64,000 nt of DNA from Lingula anatina (taxonomy: Eukaryota; Brachiopoda; Lingulata; Lingulida; Lingulidae), in the NCBI RefSeq assembly GCF_001039355.2, contig NW_019775429.1, forward strand, positions 274,278 through 338,277, read 5' to 3'. The notes under the pieces are model-generated. The model did not search any database. It was not told the DNA's origin and worked only from the letters and a program-made list of their open reading frames with translations. Within the stretch, counting starts at the first letter, position 1; every line of letters begins with the position of its first letter. The position numbers were made by a program, and so were the translations under genes. Of this stretch, positions 1 to 11,854 are shown in pieces.

Positions 1-434
1 CAGATATGAAGTGCCGGCTCACTGCAATGGAGTGCACCTTCCACATTGCCATTGTCTTGTTATTATTGTGGTAAAAGCATCGTGGAAAGACCCACAATGA
101 CGACAGAGGCGCGGTATTTTTTTATCAAGCATATTGATAACCAGACAATGTGGGCCACACCCATACTTGGCATGAGAAATAACCAGATAAAATCATTTCC
201 AAATTTATATAGAATCCATGCAGTTGACGCTATAAAGAATGTCTACAGAACCCTAAGCACGCCACATAATATTTGACTCGGTATATTGTCTGTCTTCGCT
301 TAATGAGAAACCATATTATGTATTGTTCCTAGGCAATACGTCCCAAACTCGTCAAAATAAGTTCTGCTCTATGACCGGCGTGCTCAGGGTTATTTATACC
401 CCTGTACTTGTCATGGAGTGTGTATATACTCTAC

Positions 435-3019
435 CTGATGCTCTTTTCGTCCCATTCCAAAACGTAAGTGTGAAAACCGGTACCAAACGTCCCTGACTGC
501 GATGTGCTGAAATTAGACATAAATGCAAACTTCATATATAAAAAATTATATAAAGGTGAGGTTCTGCAAGAAAGATGTCACTGCTAAAAATTGAACATAT
601 AAAATTCGAGTGATATTCACAGCAAAGTTATTTTTTATTCACATTTCTTTTACATGGGGTTACCGTGAAGATATTGTGTCCACTCATTGCCATTAAACTT
701 ACACACTGCTTGTGGTGCGGAAAAAATCGTTCAGTTGGACATACGGCCCCCAGTGTAATGTTGACGTCACTGTGTCCACCCCGACGGACGCTGCTCCGTT
801 CCTTAGAAACATGTTACCACGTGATTCTACGATGTCGATTTCCCCGGACGCTGGCCAGGAACCGTAGGCCTGGTTGGTGGGTAACATCCATATGGCTAGA
901 GTGGGGAGAGGGAGAGGGTTCAGTTTAACGATGATAATTAGGCTATAAGTTATCAAAATAAAACAGCATGTAGGCCTAACTGTGATAAAAAGTGCGACAC
1001 AATAACGCAAGTTTCGATGATTTCCCTAAATGGCTACCGTGTTAACAATCGAAATATCTATATGAATGACAGAGATAAAAAAGAAGGCATTTAATTTCAC
1101 GTTCCTACCTGGCCATATCCAGTCTCCGGTCGGCATTTTAGCTTCTAACTCCACTCTACCGTACCGGAAGTCAAAGCTGTGTGCCGTCCTCAGTCGCCCT
1201 GATTGGATGGGATTAATATAGTTATTAGCGTTACCATGGCGTTCACAGCCGTAGAACGCGTTGCCCGTACACCGATCAGCGGGCCCTGAACCTGAATTTG
1301 AAAAGAAAGATAGCTGAATGACAGAAACGGCGAGAATCATTTTGAAATATGCAAATGTTATTTATATCAAGAAGCATGTTATTATTCTGTGATCTTAAAT
1401 GCCAATTGTCCATGTATAGGTTCTAGTTTGGTCGATTCCTTTATTTTACAATGATGTAATTAAATATCTGCTTTTTTAATCTAAATATAAAATAGCGGTA
1501 TATAGCAAGAAACTGCATGCATTAAGGAAAAAGGAGTGGTAGCACATGCAATTTCGTGCTGCCGTATACGCAGACTTACCCCACAGATCTAACCGTCCTG
1601 AGGACAGAAACGCTTCTCCAAACTTATCTGCAGTGAGCGTTGGTTTTATGAATAATACGCCGTCTCTGACGTAGGTATTCGACCTGTTGTTAGTGTAGTA
1701 CTGGAACTCCCAGTTCTGGAGAAAGTAATGAAAGAAAATGAGCAAAAATGTTCGGAACTGGTCCGTGATTTCGTAGAGAACACGTTTTCTAAATTGAAAG
1801 GATTTTTAGTTTTGATATGGTTTACATGTTTATATTTTCGTTTCAGATTAACATCCCTTTCTCTAAAATCTTAAAAACGTCGCTTACCCCTCCTCCTCCC
1901 GCCGTAATCTCGTGTTCCCACGTGCTCAGGTCCAAAGTATCGAAGTTGTCTTCAAATATTAAACATGGATAGGTGGCGCAGCGGTCGGGGGGACCTGGGC
2001 GGAATACAAGGCTGATATTACAACGACACTGCCACGATCAGAATTTACTTAAAAAACAAGCTTCAAAGGCGACTGAGAAAAAATAATTAAATAAATACGG
2101 TAATCAAATAAGGCCACACTTTTTTATTTTTATGGATGACATCCTCTGGGGACACCAAAATCGGTGCGAGCGGGCGAAAAAAAAAAAACAGTCCAGAAAA
2201 AAAAAAAAAAAAAAATGTACACAGCTGGAAACACTAATTTACCACAGAAACAGGTATCAAACTAACAATATGTCTTTATCCATGCTCTCAAAATATTTAA
2301 GCATTGTGAATAGGGCATACTTCGTAGAAAGGTAAAAAGTCATGAATATATATGCTGCATATTACCAAATCTATTTAAGGTTATTTCATGCATTCTGTTG
2401 GTATAGCAATCAATAAAACAAATATCAAATAAACAGCGTGTCTTTTTTTGTACTCTCAGAAAATTAAAACATTGTAAACACTTCACAGAATTGTTNNNNN
2501 NNNNNNNNNNNNNNNNNNNNNNNNNNNNNNNNNNNNNNTCAGGTCCAAAGTATCGAAGTTGTCTTCAAATATTAAACATGGATAGGTGGCGCAGCGGTCG
2601 GGGGGACCTGGGCGGAATACAAGGCTGATATTACAACGACACTGACACGATCAGAATTTACTTAAAAAACAAGCTTCAAAGGCGACTGAGAAAAAATAAT
2701 TAAATAAATACGGTAATCAAATAACAAACGAAAAAGAATAAATAAAAATAAAATTCACGTAGATGAATAAATGAATGAATGAAATGAAACTGATTAAAAT
2801 ACCATATAAATATACAAAAACATAGACTAAAATATAAGTATCCTTGCAGACGACTTTTTTGTACCTTCACTGGTGGGCGGAGCCCCTGTGGTGGCTGGAG
2901 TTGTCGGAGCTGAGGAGACGAAAAATTTTCATAAAGTTACCGAATTTCACACAAAATGGCGAATATCTCTAAGCAAAATGAAAAGTTTGCAGCAAACTTG
3001 CTTCAAATTAAACAGTTTT

Positions 3020-3057
<38 letters not shown>

Positions 3058-5032
3058 CAGGTTGTTGCAAATTTGTGAGATCATTCTAAATTTGCGGCAA
3101 ATTTCCAAGAAACCTTCAAATTTCTAGCAGTATGCGAGAAGCCTAACATTTTGCTGAAGGATGTCATTTTAAGAGCAACACAAAATGTTAGAAACTATAA
3201 TTTAAAACAATCAAAAATTACTAAGTTTTTAATTATCATGAAACGATTCAGTCTTTATGTTAAAAATAAAATTGCTTAGGTGGGGCTATGTGTCTGGTGG
3301 CTACAGAATGATAATTATACCTTCACCGGGAGGTGCCGCCACTGTAGTCGACGGAGAAGTCGGACCTGAAAAAGTAACGCACACTTACACCACAGAACAA
3401 GATGGCTTTGCAAATTGTACATGTTACTTGCCTTTATACGAGTAAATTTACTTAACGACTGGTCAACAAGTAATGAACACCGACACCGTGACATCAAGAA
3501 TTTTAACATTAGGGCCTATACAAAATGATGTAAATGAGCAAAGTTTCGATGACCAACACAATAGCTGGATTCCATGTACCTCTAACGGCGCCACAAGATA
3601 ATAATTTTATCTGGCTTTCGGGTTGAGGCTCTTCAAATCAGATTTGACAGTCGAGTTTAAGGTCCCAGACTAATAGTATTAAGTGTTTTATTCAACTGGA
3701 ATCAAAACTAAAACGCATACCAGTTGTCTCATTAAAACCATTCAATGTGAGGTAATGTGACCTCATAAATAGCAAATGCTTACCCGCTGGCACTGTCCAA
3801 GATAGATCGAGCTTTTGGTACGCCCGGCTTCCTCGTACGACGTAATACCAATAATTTACTACGTCACCAGGTTGTAATATGACGTCATTATTTACTTCTA
3901 CAAACGCACCAGCCCCTGTTTGCGTCAAAATAAATAGTATATGTTACACATCAACTAATTTAAGAAACAAAAAGAAAATCATTTAAGTGTTTAGTCGTTT
4001 GGAAAAATGATATTGAAGAACCAAGTCATTTTAGCTGACATGCTGATGTTGATAGGATTACTTCATTTTTCGTAGAAAATTGTCCTTAAAAAAACTTTTA
4101 ACTTTCCGAATTTTACAGTTTACATATATGTTTACTTAATAAAAATTGAACGGTCGGCCAGAGGCTCACATAAAAACCACGCAGATATTTCCAGAAAACT
4201 CCTGCGTACCTGGTTCCCGAGCTGTGATGTCAACATTGTAGTCTCCGGCGTCTGTTGCTATCAGCGGTTTGTTAATACTGTAGTGGAAGGCGACAAGACT
4301 CACTTGACTGTCTTCGTCTGGCGGCAAGGAAGAGGAAAGATGTTTGCAAATAATTGATTAAAAATAATTGATTTAAAATGTTACAAAGGGACAGAAATTC
4401 TAGTTCTATTTGGTGAAATGGAAAAGGTTCGATAATGAACTATTCCTCCTGATCGCCTGGTTATCTAATGATGCATGCCGGAGCGATTTCGACTAAAGGC
4501 TGAACCCCAGGTGAGAGCAGCTGTCACGTTTAGTTTACATGGCGAGTCTTAAACGAGAAAGTGAGATTATGCTTTCTGTCTTTTTCAATTCTGTTCTTCA
4601 GTAAAAATACCAACACAAGCACAAAAATTCTAGATTCTAAAGAACAAAAAAAAGTAAAGACAAAAATCTTCCAGAGCGCTCTTCTCTCAAAGCAACCAGC
4701 GACCAGTTCATGAACTGAGTCTTACTTTTGTGGCATATCATGAAAATCATGAATCACTGATGTTCAATACGCACAACTATCTAGGAGATCAGACCTCCAC
4801 ATGAAATGTTTGTAATAAATTCCAAGGCAAATTTGTAGGGAGAAAAATTGAATAAAAATATTTATAAAGTTTCAACCCTGTCTATTCACTAGTTACCTTT
4901 ATAAGCAAATCTCATCCCACTGGACGCTGTCAAGGAAATCTTCACCGGTTTCAAGATGTATGTCACTGCTGATGTTAATAAAACAGCCACGAACGCTGTC
5001 GATATAATTAATCGGTACACGGGGAGATTCAT
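435..5032 (-). CDS. BGBP: beta-1,3-glucan-binding protein, copy A (partial, interrupted by gap)
   Basis: Near-identical second copy of the gene at 5151-10072. Matching exons: 4897-5032 (start codon, signal peptide), 4210-4317, 3784-3915 (CBM39), 3327-3365 and 2865-2909 (Pro/Thr linker), 1888-1994, 1580-1715, 1109-1291, 703-895 and 435-506 (GH16). The exon equivalent to 5151-5301 would fall left of the window. Visible protein changes from copy B are few and conservative: GAG for GTG at the start of exon 3, VEL for VEI, ASVG for ASIG. The catalytic EIDIVE is intact. A 43-n gap at 2496-2538 lies between the second linker exon and the first GH16 exon, and part of the first GH16 exon is repeated just right of the gap. 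Copy A and copy B stop at the same upstream point, each followed by an n, so I suspect an allele rather than a paralogue. Confidence 0.85.
2109..2495. other. sequence left of gap absent from the other copy
   Basis: After 2108, where copy B and the right side of the gap continue with a shared intron sequence, this stretch departs completely. It holds two A-runs (about 2178-2216) and two loosely similar ~50-base stretches (about 2265-2320 and 2430-2480, sharing ctctcaraaa... and aagcattgtgaa/aaacattgtaaa). I see no coding signal. It could be an insertion specific to one allele or a misjoined contig end. Confidence 0.5.
2496..2538. other. assembly gap (43 n)
   Basis: A run of 43 unknown bases inside the intron next to the first GH16 exon of copy A. 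Both sides carry the same ~180 bases, so the true gap may be negative (overlapping contigs). Confidence 0.95.
2539..2607 (-). pseudogene. repeated fragment of the first GH16 exon beside the assembly gap
   Basis: The 69 bases carry the 5' part of the exon seen complete at 1888-1994 (splice acceptor, then PPDRCATYPCLIFEDNF...). They end abruptly in the n-run on the left. The matching block is longer than the exon: about 1926-2108 equals 2539-2721, including intron. The fragment is therefore not a separate gene piece but a second reading of the same locus on the other side of a gap. Confidence 0.75.
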
Positions 5033-5101
5033 CTGTGCTTCTTAACGTGCTACGACAAAAAGATGAAAAGTTTGAGAATGAGATTCCTTTTTTCTGATAC
5101 N

Positions 5102-5140
<39 letters not shown>
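5102..5140. repeat. (TA)n microsatellite at contig junction
   Basis: Uninterrupted TA dinucleotides directly after the single n at 5101 and ten bases before the splice donor of exon 11 of copy B. The simple repeat probably stopped the assembly here, which would explain the missing last exon. Confidence 0.9.
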
Positions 5141-5142
<2 letters not shown>

Positions 5143-5150
5143 TGTCTTAC

Positions 5151-8100
5151 CTCCTGATCGAAAGGGGACATGCGGCGATTGGGGGCGTTAGTGCCCCAGG
5201 GGTTATCTATCCCCGGGGCCCTGGCGGCGAAGTCTCCCATCTCCCAAAATCCACCCTCCCCGGGGCTAACACTGAGAAGTTCAATGCCGTCAACGGAGGA
5301 CCTGAAAAAATGTGATCACTGTGCTATGAGTTCGGGCCATTTTTATCACGATTGTTTAAACAGACACACTTCCCCCCGCCCTGTGCCACGTGACATACAA
5401 CACGAGACACTGCATGGGTAGGGAGCGGCAATGACAGATATGAAGTGCCGGCTCACTGCAATGGAGTGCACCTTCCACATTGCCATTGTCTTGTTATTAT
5501 TGTGGTAAAAGCATCGTGGAAAGACCCACAATGACGACAGAGGCGCGGTATTTTTTATCAAGCATATTGATAACCAGACAATGTGGGCCACACCCATACT
5601 TGGCATGAGAAATAACCAGATAAAATCATTTCCAAATTTATATAGAATCCATGCAGTTGACGCTATAAAGAATGTCTACAGAACCCTAAGCACGCCACAT
5701 AATATTTGACTCGGTATATTGTCTGTCTTCGCTTATTGAGAAACCATATTATGTATTGTTCCTAGGCAATACGTCCCAAACTCGTCAAAATAATTTCTGC
5801 TCTATGACCGGCGTGCTCAGGGTTATTTATACCCCTGTACTTGTCATGGAGTGTGTATATACTCTACCTGATGCTCTTTTCGTCCCATTCCAAAACGTAA
5901 GTGTGAAAACCGGTACCAAACGTCCCTGACTGCGATGTGCTGAAATTAGACATAAATGCAAACATCATATATAAAAAATTATATAAAGGTGAGGTTCTGC
6001 AAGAAAGATGTCACTGCTAAAAATTGAACATATAAAATTCGAGTGATATTCACAGCAAAGTTATTTTTTATTCACATTTCTTTTACATGGGGTTACCGTG
6101 AAGATATTGTGTCCACTCATTGCCATTAAACTTACACACTGCTTGTAGTGCGAAAAAAATCGTTCAGTTGGACATACGGCCCCCAGTGTAATGTTGACGT
6201 CACTGTGTCCACCCCGATGGACGCTGCTCCGTTCCTTAGAAACATGTTACCACGTGACTCTACGATGTCGATTTCGCCGGACGCTGGCCAGGAACCGTAG
6301 GCCTGGTTGGTGGGTAACATCCATATGGCTAGAGTGGGGAGAGGGAGAGGGAGAGGGTTCAGTTTAACGATGATAATTAGGCTATAAGTTATCAAAATAA
6401 AACAGCATGTAGGCCTAACTGTGATAAAAAGTGCGACACAATAACGCAAGTTTCGATGATTTCCCTAAATGGCTACCGTGTTAACAATCGAAATATCTAT
6501 ATGAATGACAGAGATAAAAAAGAAGGCATTTAATTTCACGTTCCTACCTGGCCATATCCAGTCTCCGGTTGGCATTTTAGCTTCTATCTCCACTCTACCG
6601 TACCGGAAGTCAAAGCTGTGTGCCGTCCTCAGTCGCCCTGATTGGATGGGATTAATATAGTTATTAGCGTTACCATGGCGTTCACAGCCGTAGAACGCGT
6701 TGCCCGTACATCGATCAGCAGGCCCTGAACCTGAATTTGAAAAGAAAGATAGCTGAATGACGGAAACGGCGAGCATCATAAATGTTATTTATATCAAGAA
6801 GCATGCTATCATTCTGTGATCTTAAATGCCAATTGTCCATGTATAGGTTCTAGTTTGGTCGTTTCCTTAATTTTACAATGATGTATTTAAATTTCTGCTT
6901 TTTTAATCTAAATTTAACCCAGAAATAACGGTATGTAGCACGAAACTGCATGCATTTTAGGAAAAAGGAGTGGTAGCACATGCAATTTCGTGCTGCCGTA
7001 TAAGCAGACTTACCCCACAGATCTAACCGTCCTGAGGACAGAAACGCTTCTCCAAACTTATCCGCAGTGAGCGTGGGTTTTATGAATAATACGCCATCTC
7101 TGACGTAGGTATTCGACCTGTTGTTAGTGTAGTACTGGAACTCCCAGTTCTGGAGAAAGTAATGAAGGAAAATGAGCAAAAATGTTCGGAACTGGTTCGT
7201 GATATCGTAGAGAACACGTTTTTTAAATTGAAAGGATTTTTAGTTTTGATATGGTTTACATGTTTACGTTTTCGTTTCAAAATGACACCCTTTTCTCTTA
7301 AATCTTTAAACGTCGCCTACCCCTCCTCCTCCCGCCGTAATCTCGTGTTCCCACGTGTTCAGGTCCAAAGTATCGAAGTTGTCTTCAAATATTAAACATG
7401 GATAGGTGGCGCAGCGGTCGGGGGGACCTGGGCGGAATACAAGGCTGATATTACAACGACACTGACACGATCAGAATTTACTTAAAAAACAAGCTTCAAA
7501 GGCGACTGAGAAAAAATAATTAAATAAATACGGTAATCAAATAACAAACGAAAAAGAATAAATAAAAATAAAATTCACGTAGATGAAAAAATGAATGAAT
7601 GAAATGAAATTGATTAAAATACCATATAAATATACAAAAACATAGACTAAAATATAAGTATCCTTGCAGACGACTTTTTTGTACCTTCACTGGTGGGCGG
7701 AGCCCCTGTGGTGGCTGGAGTTGTCGGAGCTGAGGAGACGAAAAATTTTCATAAAATTACCGAATTTCACACAAAATGGCGAATATCTATAAGCAAAATG
7801 AAAAGTTTGCAGCATACTTGCTTCAAATTAAACAGTTTTCAAAAAGAAAAAAAAAAGAAAAAAAAGTATGCAGGTTGTTGCAAATTTGTGAGATCATTCT
7901 AAATTTGCGGCAAGTTTCCAAGAAACCTTCAAATTTCTAGCAGTTTGCGAGAAGCCTATCATTTTGCTGAAGGATGTCATTTTAAAAGCAACACAAAATG
8001 TTAGAAACTATAAAATAAAAACAATCAAAAATTACTAAGTTTTTAATTATCATGAAACGATTCAGTCTTAATGTTAAAAATAAAATTGCTTAGGTGGGGC

Positions 8101-10072
8101 TATGTGTCTGGTGGCTACAGAATAGTAATTATACCTTCACCCGGAGGTGCCGCCACTGTAGTCGACGGAGAAGTCGGACCTGAAAAAGTAACGCACACTT
8201 ACACCACAGAACAAAATGGCTGTGCAAATTGTATAAGTTACCAGCCTTTATACGAGTAAATTTACTTAACGACTGGTCAACAAGGAATGAACATTGACAC
8301 CGTGACATCAAGAATTTTAACATTGTACAAAATGATGTAAATGAGCAAAGTTTCGATGACCAACACAATAGCTGGATTCCATGTACCTCTAACGGCGCCA
8401 CAAGATAATAATTTTATCTGGCTTTCGGGTTGAGGCTCTTCAAATCAGATTTGACAGTCGACTTTAAGGTCCCAGACTAATAGTATTAAGTGTTTTATTC
8501 AACTGGAATCAAAACTAAAACGCATACCAGTTGTCTCATTAAAACCATTCAATGTGAGGTAATGTGACCTCATAAATAGCAAATGCTTACCCGCTGGCAC
8601 TGTCCAAGATAGATCGAGCTTTTGGTACGCCCGGCTTCCTCGTACGACGTAATACCAATAATTTACTACGTCACCAGGTTGTAATATGACGTCATTATTT
8701 ACTTCTACAAACGCACCAGTCCCTGTTTGCGTCAAAATAAATAGTATATGTTACACATCAACTAATTTAAGAAACAAAAAGAAAATCATTTAAGTGTTTC
8801 GTCGTTTGGAAAAATGATATTGAAGAACCAAGTCATTTTAGCTGACATGCTGATGTTGATAGGATTACTTCATTTTTCGTAGAAAATTGTCCTTAAAAAA
8901 ACTTTTAACTTTCCGAATTTCACAGTTTACATATATGTTTACTTAATAAAAATTGAACGGTCGGCCAGAGGCTCACATAAAAACCACGCAGATATTTCCA
9001 GAAAACTCCTGCGTACCTGGTTCCCGAGCTGTGACGTCAACATTGTAGTCTCCGGCGTCTGTTGCTATCAGCGGTTTGTTAATACTGTAGTGGAAGGCGA
9101 CAAGACTCACTTGACTGTCTTCGTCTGGCGGCAAGGAAGAGGAAAGATGTTTGCAAATAATTGATTAAAAATAATTGATTTAAAATGTTACAAAGGGACA
9201 GAAATTCTAGTTCTATTTGGTGAAATGGAAAAGGTTCGATACTGAACTATTCCTCCTGATCGCCTGGTTATCTAATGATGCATGCCGGAGCGATTTCGAC
9301 TAAAGGCTGAACCCCAGGTGAGAGCAGCTGTCTTTAGTTTACATGGCGAGTCTTAAACGAGAAAGTGAGATTATGCTTTCTGTCTTTTTCAATTCTGTTC
9401 TTCAGTAAAAATACCAACACAAGCACAAAAATTCTAGATTCTAAAGAAGAAAAAAAAGTAAAGACAAAAACTTCCAGAGCGCTCTTCTCTCAAAGCAATA
9501 TTTGAACGGCGCGTGGTCTTGCCGGACATTACGGTGCATTTTTGGGGGCCGTAGCGATAGTCCGAAGGTTCAATAGTCCGAAGGTTCATTGGTCCGAATG
9601 TTCACTATAGAACCTTCGGACCAATGAACCCTTGATTAAAAAATCGATAAAAATGTTACCTCTTTTCGGACCAATGAACCTTCGGACTAATGAACCTTCG
9701 GACTATCGAGACGCCCCCCATTTTTGATAACAACCCAAGCGACCAGTTCATGAACTGAGTCTTACTTTTGTGGCATATCATGAAAATCATGAATCACTGA
9801 TGTTCAATACGCACAACTATCTAGGAGATCAGACCTCCACATGAAATGTTTGTAATAAATTCCAAGGCAAATTTGTAGGGAGAAAGATTGAATAAAAATA
9901 TTTATAAAGTTTCAACCCTGTCTATTCACTAGTTACCTTTATAAGCAAATCTCATCCCACTGGACGCTGTCAAGGAAATCTTCACCGGTTTCAAGATGTA
10001 TGTCGCTGCTGATGTTAATAAAACAGCCACGAACGCTGTCGATATAATTAATCGGTACACGGGAAGATTCAT
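5151..10072 (-). CDS. BGBP: beta-1,3-glucan-binding protein (CBM39 + GH16), copy B, 3' end missing
   Basis: Secreted pattern-recognition or glucanase-like protein that binds fungal and algal beta-1,3-glucan. Eleven exons join in phase: 9937-10072, 9017-9124, 8591-8722, 8141-8179, 7685-7729, 7321-7427, 7014-7149, 6548-6730, 6136-6328, 5868-5939, 5151-5301, giving 434 codons; every junction has GT..AG. Residues 1-23 look like a signal peptide (basic start, then a hydrophobic run). About 25-126 match a CBM39 domain (DEDSQVSLVAFHYSIN). Residues 127-153 are a Pro/Thr-rich linker from two tiny exons. GH16 starts near 165 (LIFEDNFDTLDLNTWEHEIT) and carries GEIDIVESRGN, with E314, D316 and E319 in catalytic spacing. 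The final exon or exons, normally coding the end of the GH16 sandwich, would lie beyond the donor at 5150, where the sequence runs into a (TA)n tract and an n. The acceptor of exon 8 could also be 6 bases further in. Active enzyme versus pure lectin is inferred only. Confidence 0.92.
9498..9735. mobile_element. hairpin MITE-like insertion with iterated GTCCGAAGGTTC motif
   Basis: Present in the first-intron region of copy B but absent from the same place in copy A (after caaagcaa, about 4695). The insert is nearly palindromic. The left arm (about 9543-9602) has three tandem ~16-base units of the type ATAGTCCGAAGGTTCA/TTGGTCCGAA. The right side (about 9610-9705) carries inverse units, and a central hairpin sits around 9586-9622. 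The outer parts also match inversely (TTTTTGGGGGCCGT against the complement of ACGCCCCCCATTTTT). No coding capacity is visible, so if mobile it must be non-autonomous. A clean target-site duplication is not evident, and the outer ~40 bases on the left do not belong to the inverted repeat. Confidence 0.7.
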
Positions 10073-10386
10073 CTGTGCTTCTTAACGTGCTACGACAAAA
10101 AGATGAAAAGTTTGAGAATGAGATTCCTTTTTTCTGATGCNAAATGGATAGAACCGCGTGCTACCGACTCTTGTTCACTGCGCCGCTGTACAGCTACAGC
10201 TACCGATACAAGCGCTGACATTAAATTCCTTATTTCTAAAAATACGTGTGCACGCTGACAGTCAATCATTAATTTTTTAGACCGGGTGTCATCATACAGA
10301 CGTAGCACCAGTACTTATCCAGTAAGTAAAATCTTATAAATTTTACTTGTTCTTTAGTTAAGTGACTTTTATTGTTTCTATAATTT

Positions 10387-10456
10387 ATTATTATTGTTTC
10401 TATAATTTTCAGATGTTAAACTTCTAACATCTGAAAATTATAGAAACAATAATAAT
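10387..10456. repeat. perfect 32-bp inverted repeat, 6-base loop (foldback)
   Basis: Arms 10387-10418 and 10425-10456 are exact reverse complements around the loop aacttc. A further pair of arms (about 10336-10377 and 10539-10577, sharing TTACTTGTTCTTTA-type sequence) surrounds them, making a nested foldback of about 240 bases. It is AT-rich and non-coding. It is repeated at 13806-13875 in the right block. Confidence 0.85.
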
Positions 10457-10545
10457 CCATCAGTTAGTACCAGTAGTCATGTAATTTTCACATCAGTTGA
10501 ACGTACGTTAATAATAATAAAATCATTACAAATTCAAAACAAAAG

Positions 10546-10935
10546 TCACTTAAGTAAAGAACAAGTAAAAATTATAAAATAACCTTTTTGGCAACCGAAG
10601 CCAACCTGTAGTTTGGAAGAGGACATCCTCTTACGAATGAAGGTCACTGCGCTTACGGACCTTACACAAGTACGAATGAAAAGATCTCGACGAACGCGCA
10701 ACTGCCTGTAAATGACGACAAAAAACGAGCCCAATTTGGCTGTATCTTTATTACATAACACCATGACGACACAACAAACTTCACACACACGCGCAACTGC
10801 GTGCACATATTCATAAACATGAGCGTCTTTACATAAGTAAAAATAGGAAACACACTCATACAGAGTTCTTGAAACACTGAATAACACATCACAACGCTTA
10901 AAAACTCCTGGTCTTGAATAAGTAAAGTTTCGCAA
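10546..10935 (-). other. 129-codon open frame in intergenic repeat block, doubtful
   Basis: An open frame of 129 codons, rich in Cys, Val, Phe and Tyr, with no domain I recognise. The same region in the right block (13965-14312) keeps an open frame but with a frame change near the N-terminal end (indel around 10880 against 14290). This argues against selection on a protein. It lies partly in the outer arm of the foldback. I do not call it a gene. Confidence 0.15.
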
Positions 10936-11854
10936 ATAATACTAAGACAGTTAAGACCCTTTTCTATATTTATGGTCTCTTTAAATATAGTTACATGTAA
11001 GTCCTGTGGAAATAACTATAGAGACAAGAGTTGGTAAAGTACATACACGTATCAAGTCATGTGACAACAGATCACTTCCTTTGGTTATCAATCATAACAG
11101 AGTATGGTTCCTTACCGATATATACAGATATATAAACTATATCGTTAAACTATTTCATGCTATCTGTTTATGTGCGTACCTGTATTGTGCTACGTATTTT
11201 TACCATTAATAGAACACATTCATTTTACTTAAAATTGATAAATTAATTTTCAAATCTAGACAACAGTCGTTGGCTCATAAGCCAAACAGCAAAATGAGAT
11301 TAATATAGCTTTGTACCATTCCAGGCCTTTGAAGTGATATTTTACTTTAAAAATTATATATTTTTAAAAATATTTTTAAAATGTTTTACAAATTTCCACC
11401 ACCACTGCCTTCACAACATGCTTTTATTTGCAACAGTGGTTTGAATAAATAGAAGTTTCATGAATAATAATTTAATGCTTATGAGTATTTCTTTTCTGGA
11501 GCATATCCCAGAAAAACCTCCAAGCTCCTAAGATAATGAATGGTAAATTGATGAAAAACCCTGACAATGCAGCAATAAAATGCTACTGTCAATAAATAAG
11601 TGATACACGATAAGTAACAATGCTGGGTTATTGTCATTTTGTAACACACACTTTATAAGCATCCTTAAAAATTTGCACTCAATAAAGTTTTAAAAAATTA
11701 AATTCTCTCTTCCTGTCAACTTACCAATGGCACTGATTTTGTTTTAAACTAGTGTATACAAACCTGTCATCAACATAATACTTGGTAAAGTCTTAACTGG
11801 TATTTACTGCACAATATCACATTTTCTTTCTTTTCTATTCCATTTTTATCAACT

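Noticed and set aside
46-276. Plus-strand frame in copy A intron, and its minus-strand counterpart at 5346-5606
   Set aside because: Both lie in glucan-binding-protein introns, and the minus frame overlaps exon-intron borders in the wrong frame.
4899-5240. Single fused protein across n 5101
   Set aside because: It joins exon 11 of copy B to exon 1 of copy A through a TA repeat and an unknown base; no biological continuity.
10546-10935. 129-codon minus-strand open frame as a gene
   Set aside because: The second block copy changes frame near the N-terminal end and part of it is repeat arm. No recognisable motif.
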